From Streptomyces luteogriseus (GTDB lineage: Bacteria > Actinomycetota > Actinomycetes > Streptomycetales > Streptomycetaceae): a stretch of 64,000 nucleotides of DNA. A program made the translations under genes and the position numbers. How positions within the stretch are numbered: position 1 is the stretch's first letter; each line of letters starts with the position of its first letter. Below, piece by piece: positions 8,677-20,612 of the stretch. The stretch covers positions 806,001 through 870,000 of the forward strand of contig NZ_JACHMS010000001.1 of the NCBI RefSeq assembly GCF_014205055.1, written 5' to 3'. The notes under the pieces are model-generated. The model was not told the DNA's origin. It was given only the letters and a program-made list of their open reading frames with translations, and ran no database searches.

Positions 8677-11295
8677 TCAGTTCAGCACAGGTTGCGCCGC
8701 CGGGCACCCGGTGGGAGTCACCCGGGAGGCGTCACGGATCAACGCCTCGTGCGCGGCCTTCAGCTTGGCCGTGTCGGGTTTCAGCACCGTGCGGTCGTAG
8801 GTGAGGAAGCCGTTCAGCTCACCCTCGACGTCCGCGATCTGGGTGTACACAGCCCCGTTGCCCCCCTTGCAGGCCAGCGCCCGGACCTCGTCCAGCTTCG
8901 TCAGATAGTCCTCGGTGTAGGTGGCGGGGTCGACGTCGACGTAGGACTGCTGCACCGGCCAGGCGTGGCCGGGCACCGCGAGGCCCAGGCCGCCGTACTC
9001 GCCGCTGACCAGGGCGCGCTCACCGTCCGGCCGGGGCGGCAGGGCGGGACTGGGGTAGCCGTGCTCGTCCATGAGGTCGCCGGCGCCGCCGTCGGCGCCG
9101 AGGTTCAGCCCGGACTGGCCGTTGACCAGCCGGGTCGGGTCCCAGGACTTGGCCTGCTCGGCGACCCGGCCGACGTCGTACTGGCCCCAGCCCTCGTTGA
9201 AGGTCACCCACATGACGACCGAGGGGCTGCTGATGTGCTCGTCGATCATCTCCTTCATCTCACGCTCGTAGCGGGCGCGGGAGGCGGCACTCGGGTTCAC
9301 CCCGGCCGTCATCGCGGGCATGTCCTGCCACACCAGCAGCCCGAGCCGGTCGGCCCAGTGGAACCAGCGGTCCGGCTCGACCTTGATGTGCTTGCGGACC
9401 GAGTTGAAGCCGAGCCGCTTGTGCGCCTTCAGGTCGTAGGCGAGGGCGTCGTCGGTCGGTGCGGTGTGCAGGCCGTCCGGCCAGAAGCCCTGGTCGAGGG
9501 TGGCCATCATGAAGACCGGCTTGCCGTTGAGAATCGTGCGCGGCACGCCGTCGATCCTTTCGACGGCGATCGAGCGCATCCCGAAGTAGCTGCCGACCCG
9601 GTCGGCGCCGGCCTTCACCTCCAGGCGGTACAGGAAGGGGTCGTCGGGTGACCACAGGTGCGGATCGGGGACGGTCAGGGTCAGCGTCCGGCCGGTGCGG
9701 CCGCTCGCCGTGGCCACCTTGCGCCGGCCGTCGTACGCCGTCGCCGTGATCGGCACGCCGTCCCGGACGCCCCGGGCCTCCACGGTCAGCTTCTCGCCGG
9801 CCACGTCCGGAGTGAGCTTGAGGGAGTCCACGTGGTCGCGGGCCACCGGCTCCATCCAGACCGTCTGCCAGATGCCGGAGGACGGGGTGTACCAGATGCC
9901 GCTCGGGTCCAGGCGCTGCTTCCCGAGCGGCGGGTTCTCGCCGGATGCCGCGTCGGTCGGGTCGTACACGCCGACGATCAGTTCCTGAGTGCGGCCGGGC
10001 TTCAGCGCGTCCGTGACGTCGGCGGAGAACTTGTCGTAGCCGCCCTCGTGCGTGGCGACCTTCGTGCCGTTGACGTAGACCTCGGAGCGCCAGTCGACGG
10101 CGCCGAAGTTGAGCTGGAGCCGCTTGCCGGAGCCGATGTGCCAGCCGGCGGGGACCGTGAAGGTGCGGCGGTACCACATGCGGTCCTCGTGCCGCTCGAT
10201 GCCGGAGAGCTGCGACTCCACCGGGTACGGGACGAGGATGCGCTCCTTCAGCGTCTTCCCCACGGGCGGCTGCTCGCCCGGCTCGGCGGCGGCGAACTGC
10301 CAGCGGCCGTTGAGACCCTGCCAGGCGTCCCGGGTCAGCTGCGGACGCGGGTACTCGGGGTGGGCATTGCCCGGGCCCACCTCGTCGGCCCAGCGGGTGC
10401 GCAGCTGGTGCGTCGAGTGGTTGGGGCCGCTGGTCCAGAAGGCTTTGACAACGTTGCCTTCAGTGTCGGTGAGGCCGCCCTCGCCGTCGTAGCGGAGGTC
10501 CGCCGTGCCACGGGCCGTGCCGGTCTTGTTGCCGACGACCGGCTCGTCGAGCGCGACGAGGAGCGCGGTGGGGTCGGACGGGTCGACCCGGGCCGCGCCC
10601 AGGGGCCATGCGGCGCCGCCGATCACGGCGTCGAGGTGGTCGGTGAAGTCCGCCGGGGGTACGGCGAGGGGCTGGGCGAAGTCGAGCTTCAGGCTGCGGC
10701 CGGTGGCCTGGACGGTGGCCGCGAGGGCTCCGTCGTAGTCGAAGCCGTCCGGGAGGCGGAACGCCGACTGCGGTACGGGTTCCTTGGCGGCGCCCGGCCG
10801 GGTCCAGCGCAGGTGGAGGTTGGAGCCGCCGTAGTGCTCGAAGTACTCGACCTTGATGTCGTGGGCCCGGCCGGCGGTCAGGTCGACGGGCCGGGACGTC
10901 TGCTCGCGGTCCCAGTCGTCGACCCAGTGGTCGATGGCGAGCTGTCCGTCGATCCAGAGGCGGAAGCCGTTGTCGCCGGTGATCGAGAAGGTGTGGGCGC
11001 CGGTCGCCTCCGGGACGATCTTGCCGGTCCAGCGGACGCTGACGTCGTCGGAACGTCCGGTGGTGAAGTTCAGGCGCGGCTCCAGGTTGTCGAAGTCGAG
11101 GTCCTGGTCGAACGTGGTCGCCTTGAGGGTGTGGAAGTCGAAGGCGCCGGGGGCGGACTGGATGAAGTACTCGCCCTTGAGGCCGTGGATCTCGGCGGGG
11201 TCGTCCGCCAGGGCGGGTGCGGCGGCCAGGCCGGTAAGGGCGAGGAGCGCGGAGAGCAGTAACGCGAGGCGGTTTCTGAGGCGTCGGGGACGCAT
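8677..11295 (-). CDS. secreted glycoside hydrolase family 2 protein with N-terminal PA14 domain
   Basis: An 872-residue secreted glycosidase (beta-galactosidase/beta-glucuronidase/beta-mannosidase type). The signal peptide is MRPRRLRNRLALLLSALLAL ... APALA. A PA14 domain (about residues 35-165, with SITGDNGFRLWIDGQ and VEYFEHYGGSNLHLRW) probably binds sugar. The GH2 sandwich and jelly-roll domains follow (YPRPQLTRDAWQGLNG, WYRRTFTVPAGW), then a TIM barrel with acid/base Glu in VTFNEGWGQ and a likely nucleophile in VSGEYGGLG. ATG 11295 is preceded by GGAGG at 5 bases. A LacI-type operator overlaps the promoter region. Confidence 0.9.
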   Translation of the reverse strand: MRPRRLRNRLALLLSALLALTGLAAAPALADDPAEIHGLKGEYFIQSAPGAFDFHTLKATTFDQDLDFDNLEPRLNFTTGRSDDVSVRWTGKIVPEATGAHTFSITGDNGFRLWIDGQLAIDHWVDDWDREQTSRPVDLTAGRAHDIKVEYFEHYGGSNLHLRWTRPGAAKEPVPQSAFRLPDGFDYDGALAATVQATGRSLKLDFAQPLAVPPADFTDHLDAVIGGAAWPLGAARVDPSDPTALLVALDEPVVGNKTGTARGTADLRYDGEGGLTDTEGNVVKAFWTSGPNHSTHQLRTRWADEVGPGNAHPEYPRPQLTRDAWQGLNGRWQFAAAEPGEQPPVGKTLKERILVPYPVESQLSGIERHEDRMWYRRTFTVPAGWHIGSGKRLQLNFGAVDWRSEVYVNGTKVATHEGGYDKFSADVTDALKPGRTQELIVGVYDPTDAASGENPPLGKQRLDPSGIWYTPSSGIWQTVWMEPVARDHVDSLKLTPDVAGEKLTVEARGVRDGVPITATAYDGRRKVATASGRTGRTLTLTVPDPHLWSPDDPFLYRLEVKAGADRVGSYFGMRSIAVERIDGVPRTILNGKPVFMMATLDQGFWPDGLHTAPTDDALAYDLKAHKRLGFNSVRKHIKVEPDRWFHWADRLGLLVWQDMPAMTAGVNPSAASRARYEREMKEMIDEHISSPSVVMWVTFNEGWGQYDVGRVAEQAKSWDPTRLVNGQSGLNLGADGGAGDLMDEHGYPSPALPPRPDGERALVSGEYGGLGLAVPGHAWPVQQSYVDVDPATYTEDYLTKLDEVRALACKGGNGAVYTQIADVEGELNGFLTYDRTVLKPDTAKLKAAHEALIRDASRVTPTGCPAAQPVLN

Positions 11296-11305
11296 GGAAC
11301 CTCCG

Positions 11306-11319
11306 TGCCAACGTTGTCA
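11306..11319. promoter_or_regulatory. LacI-family operator upstream of the GH2 gene
   Basis: TGCCAACGTTGTCA is a near-perfect 14-bp palindrome of the form TGnCAACGTTGnCA, centred on CG like known LacI/GalR operators. It sits 11 bases upstream of the GH2 start. A partial second copy (ATGACAACATGG) lies about 30 bases further upstream. It predicts sugar-dependent derepression of the glycosidase; no intact lacI gene is adjacent. Confidence 0.65.
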
Positions 11320-11395
11320 TGTACAGGAGGTGGCATGACAACATGGATTCCGTTCTTCGTCCAGAGTCAGGACAAAGTCCCGGTAGCGCCCCGCG

Positions 11396-12616
11396 TCAGG
11401 TGACCAGCTGCCCCTTCCCGAGGGCGATGACCCCGGCCTTGGACACCGTGTACAGCTCGGCGTCCCGCTCCGGGTTGACACCGATGGTCATGCCCGGCGG
11501 CACTTCCACGTTCTTGTCGAGAACGGCGCCGCGCACCACCGCACCCCGGCCGATGTGCACGTTGTCGTGCAGCACCGAGCCCTGCACCACGGCCCCCGGG
11601 TCGACCAGCACGCCCGGCGACAGCACGGACCGCGTGACCTGGCCACGCACCAGGCAGCCTGCGCTGATGATCGACTCGCTGGCGATGCCGCCCGCGTTGA
11701 AGCGGGCCGGGGAGAGCTGGTACGAGTGCGTGTAGATGGGCCAGCTGCGGTTGTACAGGTTGAAGGCGGGCCGCTCGGCGATCAGGTCCATGTGGGCCTC
11801 GTAGTAGGCGTCCAGCGTGCCGACGTCCCGCCAGTAGCCCTGGTCGCGGGTGGTCTCGCCGGGCACGTGGTTGGCGCTGAAGTCGTACAGCGCGGCCTCG
11901 CCCCGGTCGGTGAGCTGGGGCAGGATCGAGCCGCCCATGTCGTGCACGGAGGACTCGTCCTCCGCGTCCCGCCGGAGCGCCTCGATGAGGGCCTTGGTGG
12001 TGAAGATGTAGTTGCCCATGGAGGCGAAGACGCAGTTCGGGTCATCCGCCAGCCCGGGTGGGGCCGACGGCTTCTCCAGGAAGCGCTCCACCGTCTGCCC
12101 GTCCGAGCCCGGCGTGATCACCCCGAACGACGAGGACTCCGTGCGCGGCACCCGGATCCCGGCGACCGTCACTCCCGCGCCGCTCTCGATGTGCTGGTCG
12201 AGCATCTGGCGCGGGTCCATGCGGTAGACGTGGTCGGCGCCGAAGACGGCGACGTACTCGGGGCGCTCGTCGTAGATCAGGTTCAGCGACTGCAGGATCG
12301 CGTCGGCGCTGCCCAGGTACCAGCGCGGGCCGAGGCGCTGCTGGGCGGGCACGGGCGTCACGTAGTTGCCCAGCAGGTTGGACATCCGCCAGGTGGTCGT
12401 GATGTGCCGGTCCAGCGAGTGCGACTTGTACTGCGTCAGGACGCAGATGCGCAGCACACCGGCGTTGACGAGGTTGGACAGGACGAAGTCGACCAGGCGG
12501 TACGTGCCGCCGAAGGTCACCGCCGGTTTGGCACGGTCTGCGGTCAGGGGCATCAACCGCTTGCCCTCACCGCCCGCCAGTACGATCCCCAGGACCGAAG
12601 GACCACCACCACGCAT
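11396..12616 (-). CDS. glgC: glucose-1-phosphate adenylyltransferase
   Basis: A 406-residue enzyme making ADP-glucose from glucose-1-phosphate and ATP. It has the nucleotide-binding loop [14 protein letters not shown] with AKPAVTFGG, substrate segment [30 protein letters not shown], and a C-terminal left-handed beta-helix ([20 protein letters not shown]). ATG 12616 is chosen over an upstream in-frame codon because GGGAG lies 6-7 bases before it and [16 protein letters not shown] is the usual start. It is 51 bases downstream of the glycosyltransferase gene on the same strand, so the two probably form an operon supplying ADP-glucose for alpha-glucan synthesis. Confidence 0.95.
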   Translation of the reverse strand: MRGGGPSVLGIVLAGGEGKRLMPLTADRAKPAVTFGGTYRLVDFVLSNLVNAGVLRICVLTQYKSHSLDRHITTTWRMSNLLGNYVTPVPAQQRLGPRWYLGSADAILQSLNLIYDERPEYVAVFGADHVYRMDPRQMLDQHIESGAGVTVAGIRVPRTESSSFGVITPGSDGQTVERFLEKPSAPPGLADDPNCVFASMGNYIFTTKALIEALRRDAEDESSVHDMGGSILPQLTDRGEAALYDFSANHVPGETTRDQGYWRDVGTLDAYYEAHMDLIAERPAFNLYNRSWPIYTHSYQLSPARFNAGGIASESIISAGCLVRGQVTRSVLSPGVLVDPGAVVQGSVLHDNVHIGRGAVVRGAVLDKNVEVPPGMTIGVNPERDAELYTVSKAGVIALGKGQLVT

Positions 12617-12667
12617 GGCCGCTCCCCTCACGCCGATTTCCCGATGCCTGCCCCTGAGCAGCACGCA

Positions 12668-13819
12668 CTAAGCCTGTTTGAGGATCTCCTCGTAGAGCCG
12701 GACCGTGCGGCGGGCCACCGCGTCCCAGCCGAACTCGCCGACCGCGCGCTCCCGCCCGGCCCCGCCCATCCGCCGGGCGGCTCCGGGATCACCCAGAACC
12801 GTGTCCATGGCCCGGGCGAGACCCGCCTCGAAACCGTCGCCGGGCGGGACCAGCAGCCCGGTGGTGCCGTCGTCCACGACCTCGGGGATGCCGCCGACCG
12901 CCGAGGCAACCACGGGGGTGCCGCAGGCCATCGCCTCCAGGTTCACGATGCCGAGCGGCTCGTACACCGAGGGGCAGACGAACAGTGCGGCGTGCGTCAG
13001 AAGCTGGATCACCTCCGGGCGCGGCAGCATCTTCGGGATCCAGAACACGCCGTCGCGGACCCCGCTCAGCTCCCCGAACAGCTCGCGGAACTCCTGGTCG
13101 ATCTCCGGCGTGTCCGGTGCGCCCGCGCACAGCACGACCTGCGCGGCCGGGTCGATGTCCCGCACGGCGCGCAGCAGGTGGGGTACGCCCTTCTGGCGGG
13201 TGATCCGGCCGACGAACAGCACGTACGGGCGGGAGCGGTCGAGCCCGATACGGTCCAGGGCGTCCGTGCCGGGGTCGGGCCGGTACAGGCTCGTGTCGAT
13301 GCCGTTGTGCACGACGTGGACCCGCTCGGGGTCCAACGATGGGTAACAGCCGAGGATGTCCTCGCGCATGGCTCCGGAGACGGCGACCACCGCGTCGGCG
13401 GCCTCGATCGCGGTGCGTTCGGCCCAGCTCGACAGGTCGTAGCCGCCGCCGAGCTGCTCGGCCTTCCAGGGGCGCAGGGGCTCCAGCGAGTGCGCGGTCA
13501 TCACATGCGGGATGCCGTACAGCATCTTGGCCAGATGGCCGCCGAGGTTGGCGTACCAGGTGTGGGAGTGGACCAGTTCACGGCCTTCGAGGGCCGCGGC
13601 CATGGCGAGGTCGACGGAGAAGGTGCGCAGCGCGTCGTTGGCGCCGTCGAGCGCGGACCAGGAGCGGTGACGCCGCACGCCGTCGGCGCGGCCCTCGCCC
13701 CAGCAGTGCACGTCCAGGTCGACGAGCGGTCTGAGCTCGCGGGCGAGGAACTCCACATGGACGCCTGCACCGCCGTAGACATCCGGCGGGTACTCCCGGG
13801 TCAGCAGTCCCACTCGCAC
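12668..13819 (-). CDS. glgA: GT4 glycogen synthase / maltose-1-phosphate synthase
   Basis: A 383-residue GT-B glycosyltransferase using ADP-glucose. It shows LLTREYPPDVYGGAGVHVE at the N-terminus, MTAHSLEPLRPWK, VLFVGRITRQKGVPHLLRAV, and the GT4 nucleotide-sugar motif SVYEPLGIVNLEAMACGTPVV. This is the actinobacterial type; its mycobacterial counterpart (Rv1212c, GlgM) makes alpha-maltose-1-phosphate, so GlgM is equally likely. GTG 13819 is preferred to a TTG two codons upstream because AGGGAG then lies at normal spacing; it abuts the TTG. It pairs with glgC directly downstream. Confidence 0.88.
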   Translation of the reverse strand: MRVGLLTREYPPDVYGGAGVHVEFLARELRPLVDLDVHCWGEGRADGVRRHRSWSALDGANDALRTFSVDLAMAAALEGRELVHSHTWYANLGGHLAKMLYGIPHVMTAHSLEPLRPWKAEQLGGGYDLSSWAERTAIEAADAVVAVSGAMREDILGCYPSLDPERVHVVHNGIDTSLYRPDPGTDALDRIGLDRSRPYVLFVGRITRQKGVPHLLRAVRDIDPAAQVVLCAGAPDTPEIDQEFRELFGELSGVRDGVFWIPKMLPRPEVIQLLTHAALFVCPSVYEPLGIVNLEAMACGTPVVASAVGGIPEVVDDGTTGLLVPPGDGFEAGLARAMDTVLGDPGAARRMGGAGRERAVGEFGWDAVARRTVRLYEEILKQA

Positions 13820-13858
13820 CCGCAACTCCCTGCTCTCAGCGGCCGTTCCCTTTCATGG

Positions 13859-14596
13859 TCACCCAGAAGGGGCGCGTGGGGAAGAGCGGGGCGGCCGTGT
13901 GAAGCAACAGTCACCGCAGACGCCCCCGCCGGGAACCCGGTAGTACAGGCAGCAGCTACGACGCCGGAAGGCGATGCCGTCGAGGTTTCCGGCGCCGGTG
14001 AGCAGGGGGTGGGCGAGGAGTTCCGCGGTCAGGGAGCGGGCCCGGCCGGCGACGTCCGTACGGCCGTGGCGCCGGGCCCAGCGGTCCAGTTCCCGGGCGG
14101 CGCCGGCCAGCGCGGAGGCGGCGTTGCCCCGCAGCAGGCCCGGGGCGAGGTTGTGGCGGGCGCGCAGGGCCACCGCCAGGGGGTCGAGATGGCCGTGCAG
14201 GACGACGTCCGCGAGCGTCGGAGCGTCCCCCGGGAGGGACCGTACGTCCGTGAGGAACAGGTCGTCGGGGGCGCTGCCGTCGGCGTCCCAGCGCAGCAGC
14301 CGGGCGTCGAGGTCGGGCACGCCGCCGTAGAGCGTGGCGCAGCCGAGGGCGATCGACCAGAGCCGGGCCGCGAGCCCCTGGTGCGTGATGGACGCGGCGA
14401 CCCGCGACTCCGGGGCCCGCAGGGCAGCCGCGACCTTTCGCACGCGAAAAATCAGGGGATTTACGGACACATCCGGTGCCACTAGGGCGTAGGCCTGTGC
14501 GAGAGTGGGAAGAGACCCGGCCGATGCTCCTTCCGTGCGCAGCACGAAGAAGCCGGCGAGCGGGCGGAGCGCGGCAAGGTCGGGGTCGAGGTCCAC
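13859..14596 (-). CDS. (2Fe-2S)-binding protein, FhuF C-terminal-like
   Basis: About 245 residues ending in CCLYYRVPGGGVCGDCCF, the CC-x10-CxxC iron-sulphur motif of FhuF-type ferric-siderophore reductases. The body has PLAGFFVLRTEGASAG, ESRVAASITHQGLAARLWSI and LFLTDVRSLPG, as in Streptomyces (2Fe-2S)-binding proteins. It may release iron from imported siderophores, but no siderophore genes are nearby. The start is uncertain: GTG 14596 gives the compact protein but lacks a ribosome site; ATG 14764 (301 residues) has an AAAGGTGGG upstream but adds an atypical N-terminus. Confidence 0.75.
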   Translation of the reverse strand: MDLDPDLAALRPLAGFFVLRTEGASAGSLPTLAQAYALVAPDVSVNPLIFRVRKVAAALRAPESRVAASITHQGLAARLWSIALGCATLYGGVPDLDARLLRWDADGSAPDDLFLTDVRSLPGDAPTLADVVLHGHLDPLAVALRARHNLAPGLLRGNAASALAGAARELDRWARRHGRTDVAGRARSLTAELLAHPLLTGAGNLDGIAFRRRSCCLYYRVPGGGVCGDCCFTRPPRSSPRAPSG

Positions 14597-14824
14597 GAAG
14601 AGCAGTAGTACCAAGGCCCCTAAGGGATGCGACCCGGTGGCCCCCGACCGGGCTCGCCCACCCTGGGGATGATGGGGGTCCCCGCGTACTCCATCGGCAG
14701 TAGGACCCAATGAGTGCTCTGGGACGACGACGGGAAGACCTGGACACGGCAGGGTGTTGGTCATGAAAGCCCACCTTTCGCCGCGCCGGGCCGAGCGCCC
14801 CCGCCTGACGCAGAGGATCAGCCG

Positions 14825-17842
<3,018 letters not shown>

Positions 17843-19282
17843 ATGAGCAGTACAGCGCAGATCGGCGTCACGGGTCTCGCGGTCATGGGCCGCAACCTCG
17901 CCCGCAACTTCGCCCGCAACGGCTACACGGTCGCGGTGCACAACCGGACGCCCGCGCGCATGCACGCCTTGGTGGAGGAGTTCGGCGGCGAGGGTGAGTT
18001 CGTCGCGTGCGAGAGCGCGAAGGACTTCGTGGCGGCGCTGGAGCGGCCGCGGCGCCTGGTCGTGATGGTGAAGGCCGGTGAGCCGACGGACGCGGTGATC
18101 CAGGAGTTCGCGCCGCTGCTGGAGCCCGGCGACATGATCATCGACGGTGGCAACGCGCACTTCGCGGACACCCGGCGCCGCGAGCGCGACCTGCGCGAGC
18201 AGGGCATCCACTTCGTCGGCATGGGCGTCTCCGGCGGTGAGGAGGGCGCGCTGAACGGCCCGAGCATCATGCCGGGCGGTCCGAAGGAGTCCTACGACTC
18301 GCTGGGCCCGATGCTGGAGAAGATCTCGGCGAAGGCCGCCGACGGCTCGCCGTGCGTCTCCCATGTCGGTCCGGACGGTGCCGGGCACTTCGTGAAGATG
18401 GTGCACAACGGCATCGAGTACGCGGACATGCAGCTCATCGGCGAGGCCTACCAGCTGCTGCGGGACGTCGCCGGGTACTCCCCCGCCGAGATCGCGGAGA
18501 TCTTCCGGACCTGGAACCGGGGCCGTCTCGACTCGTACCTGATCGAGATCACGGCCGAGGTGCTGTCGCACGTGGACGCGGAGACGGGCAAGCCGTTCGT
18601 CGACGTGGTGGTGGACCAGGCCGAGCAGAAGGGCACCGGCCGCTGGACCGTGCAGATCGCCCTGGACCTGGGCGTGCCGGTGTCCGGCATCGCCGAGGCG
18701 GTGTTCGCGCGCTCCCTGTCGGGCCACGCGGCCCTGCGGGACGCCTCGCGCGAGCTGGCCGGCCCGAAGGCACAGCCGCTGAGCGAGGCGGAGGCCCGGG
18801 CGTTCGCGGACCGGGTGGAGCAGGCGCTGTACGCGTCGAAGATCGTGTCCTACACGCAGGGCTTCCACGAGATCGACGCCGCCCGCGATGAGTACGGCTG
18901 GGACATCGACCTCGGTGCGGTGTCCGCGCTGTGGCGGGGCGGCTGCATCATCCGCGCGGCGTTCCTGGACCGGATCCGCGCCGCGTACGATGCCCGGCCC
19001 GACCTGCCGAGCCTGCTGTCGGACGCGACGTTCGCGCAGGAGATCGCCGACGCCCAGGACGACTGGCGCGAGGTCCTGGTCGCCGCGACCCGCCAGGGTG
19101 TGCCGACGCCCGGTTTCGCCGCGGCCCTCGCCTACTACGACGCCCTGCGCGCGGAGCGGCTGCCGGCGGCGCTGACGCAGGGGCAGCGGGACTACTTCGG
19201 TGCGCACACGTACCGCAGGGTGGACCGTGACGGGTCGTTCCACACGCTGTGGGGCGGGGACCGGTCGGAGACCTCCGCGTAG
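17843..19282 (+). CDS. gnd: 6-phosphogluconate dehydrogenase, decarboxylating (NADP-dependent)
   Basis: A 479-residue enzyme converting 6-phosphogluconate to ribulose-5-phosphate, CO2 and NADPH in the oxidative pentose phosphate pathway. The Rossmann motif is GVTGLAVMGRNLARNFA, the substrate-binding motif is MIIDGGNAHFADTRRR with GVSGGEEGALNGPS, and the catalytic Lys lies in HFVKMVHNGIEYADMQL. It ends with the long-chain signature (RDYFGAHTYRRVD). ATG 17843 is preceded by GGAG. Length matches the long homodimeric class. It converges on the proline-rich gene across a strong terminator. Confidence 0.96.
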   Translation: MSSTAQIGVTGLAVMGRNLARNFARNGYTVAVHNRTPARMHALVEEFGGEGEFVACESAKDFVAALERPRRLVVMVKAGEPTDAVIQEFAPLLEPGDMIIDGGNAHFADTRRRERDLREQGIHFVGMGVSGGEEGALNGPSIMPGGPKESYDSLGPMLEKISAKAADGSPCVSHVGPDGAGHFVKMVHNGIEYADMQLIGEAYQLLRDVAGYSPAEIAEIFRTWNRGRLDSYLIEITAEVLSHVDAETGKPFVDVVVDQAEQKGTGRWTVQIALDLGVPVSGIAEAVFARSLSGHAALRDASRELAGPKAQPLSEAEARAFADRVEQALYASKIVSYTQGFHEIDAARDEYGWDIDLGAVSALWRGGCIIRAAFLDRIRAAYDARPDLPSLLSDATFAQEIADAQDDWREVLVAATRQGVPTPGFAAALAYYDALRAERLPAALTQGQRDYFGAHTYRRVDRDGSFHTLWGGDRSETSA

Positions 19283-19300
19283 GCGCTGCCGCTCAGGGAG

Positions 19301-19349
19301 GCGAGCGGGGCGGTGGACGGCACGGGATGCCGTCCACCGCCCCGTTCGC
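19301..19349. terminator. bidirectional terminator between gnd and the proline-rich gene
   Basis: A 22-bp stem with one G-T-type mismatch: arm 19301-19322 (GCGAGCGGGGCGGTGGACGG...) pairs with 19328-19349 around the 5-base loop CGGGA. It lies between two convergent genes and would end both transcripts. Confidence 0.85.
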
Positions 19350-19358
19350 GTACCGGGG

Positions 19359-19628
19359 TCAGGACAGGGGCGGACCCGGTTCCGGGTTCGGTACGGGTTC
19401 CGGTCCCGGGGGGATCGGGGACGGGTCGGGGCCCGGCACGGGGTCGGGGCCCGGGGGTGCCGGCGGGGTCGGGCCCGGCGGTGGGGTGGGCGCCGGTGGC
19501 GGCGGGGTCGGCTCCGGGCCCGGCGGGGGCTGTGGGTTCGGCACCGGGTCGGGGTGCGGCTCCGGGCGCTGGGGATCCGGGCCCGGGGTCGGCGCCGGCG
19601 GCACGGGGTCGGGAATCGGGTTCGTCAT
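19359..19628 (-). CDS. proline-rich small protein (89 aa)
   Basis: An 89-residue protein made almost entirely of Pro, Gly, Glu, Asp, Asn and Thr in PDP/PEP/PGP patterns (MTNPIPDPVPPAPTPGPDP ... PNPEPGPPLS). A textbook GGAGGA ribosome site lies 5-6 bases before ATG 19628, which argues for a real gene despite low complexity. There is no signal peptide, membrane segment or cysteine; it should be extended and disordered, with a polyproline-II tendency. Function unknown. Confidence 0.65.
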   Translation of the reverse strand: MTNPIPDPVPPAPTPGPDPQRPEPHPDPVPNPQPPPGPEPTPPPPAPTPPPGPTPPAPPGPDPVPGPDPSPIPPGPEPVPNPEPGPPLS

Positions 19629-19778
19629 CAGGTCCTCCAGCCAGTGGGACGACTCCGGCTCTGGACTACTGCCCCGCCTACCCGGCCCTCGCCTCGGCAG
19701 TCACTCCCCGGCAGGACGGGGAGGGGACCAGGTGGGGGTAACGGGGCAACGGGGGCGGGGGGTGACGGGAACGGCCGT

Positions 19779-19846
19779 CGGAAACGGCCGGGTGGGCCCT
19801 CGGAAACGGCCCGGGTGGGTCCTCAGAACCGGCCGGGATGGGCCCT
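19779..19846. repeat. 22-23-bp tandem duplication of the 3' end of the GNAT gene
   Basis: Three adjacent copies of a 22-23-base unit like CGGAAACGGCCGGGTGGG. The copy at 19824-19846 is the last coding part of the GNAT gene (RAHPGRF and stop). The other two lie downstream and would encode near-copies of THPGRF and PTRPF if translated. Confidence 0.8.
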
Positions 19847-20167
19847 CAGCCAGTCCTTCGCCGCCGCCAGCAGGTCCGGATCGGCAGGCGAGGCCTCGTC
19901 CGGGTGGCGTTCGGCCCACTTGGTGACGTACGGGCAGAGCGAGGCGACGGCGCCGTGCTCGCGTCCGGCGAGGGCGTAGAGCTCGCGTGCGAGCGAACCG
20001 GCGATGCCCTTGCCCTCGTGGGCCGGCTCGACGATCGTGTGGACGGGCACGAGCGCCCGCTCGGGGCTTTCGAGCACGAAGTACTCGATGCGGCCGACGA
20101 CTTCACCGCCGGACACGGCCTCGAGCCTGCCCGCCGCCCGGTCGTCACGGATCTCCGGGTCGCTCAT
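19823..20167 (-). CDS. GNAT-family N-acetyltransferase (YjdJ type)
   Basis: A 114-residue small acetyltransferase of the YjdJ/GtcA-like single-domain class. It has GRIEYFVLESPERALVPVHT, the acetyl-CoA loop VEPAHEGKGIAGSLARELY, and CPYVTKWAERHPD, the characteristic C-terminal motif. ATG 20167 follows GGAGGA. Such proteins are half the usual GNAT length and their substrates are unknown. It is 25 bases downstream of panD on the same strand and probably shares its transcript. Confidence 0.88.
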   Translation of the reverse strand: MSDPEIRDDRAAGRLEAVSGGEVVGRIEYFVLESPERALVPVHTIVEPAHEGKGIAGSLARELYALAGREHGAVASLCPYVTKWAERHPDEASPADPDLLAAAKDWLRAHPGRF

Positions 20168-20192
20168 CGACACGCTCCTCCTCTGTTCGCGG

Positions 20193-20612
20193 TCAGGCCC
20201 CGACGGCCTGCGGGCTGCGCTGCTGGTCCGAACCGGGCACCGGCTCGGACGGGTCCGCACCCAGGGCCACGATCCGGTTGTCGCGGTCCACGTGCACGAC
20301 CCGGGGGGTGAGTGCCCGCGCCTCGGCGTCCGTCACCTGGGCGTAGCTGATGATGATCACCAGATCTCCGGGGTGGACGAGATGGGCGGCGGCCCCGTTG
20401 ATCCCGATCACACCGGATCCGCGCTCGCCCTCGATGACGTACGTCTCCAGGCGGGCGCCGTTGGTGATGTCCACGATGTGCACGAGCTCGCCGGGCAGCA
20501 GATCGGCGGCGTCGAGCAGGTCGGCGTCGATGGTCACGGATCCCACGTAGTGCAGGTCGGCCTGGGTGACGGTGGCTCGGTGGATCTTGGACTTGAACAT
20601 GGTGCGCAGCAT
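20193..20612 (-). CDS. panD: aspartate 1-decarboxylase proenzyme
   Basis: A 139-residue proenzyme that makes beta-alanine from aspartate for pantothenate and CoA synthesis. The self-cleavage site is at Gly-Ser in [10 protein letters not shown], giving the pyruvoyl group on the new Ser. Other family motifs: [34 protein letters not shown] and YAQV. ATG 20612 follows AGGAG. The C-terminal 20 residues (Ser/Gln/Pro-rich) are a loose tail. No panC or panB is adjacent. Confidence 0.96.
   Translation of the reverse strand: MLRTMFKSKIHRATVTQADLHYVGSVTIDADLLDAADLLPGELVHIVDITNGARLETYVIEGERGSGVIGINGAAAHLVHPGDLVIIISYAQVTDAEARALTPRVVHVDRDNRIVALGADPSEPVPGSDQQRSPQAVGA

Noticed and set aside
11555-14485. A 976-codon plus-strand open frame
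   Set aside because: It is antisense to glgC, glgA and the Fe-S protein, with no domain, no ribosome site and a shadow-frame composition.
19359-19628. Treating the CGGGGTCGGG-rich stretch purely as a non-coding repeat
   Set aside because: The ribosome site and stop-bounded frame on the minus strand, with a consistent Pro/Asp/Glu pattern, favour a real proline-rich gene.
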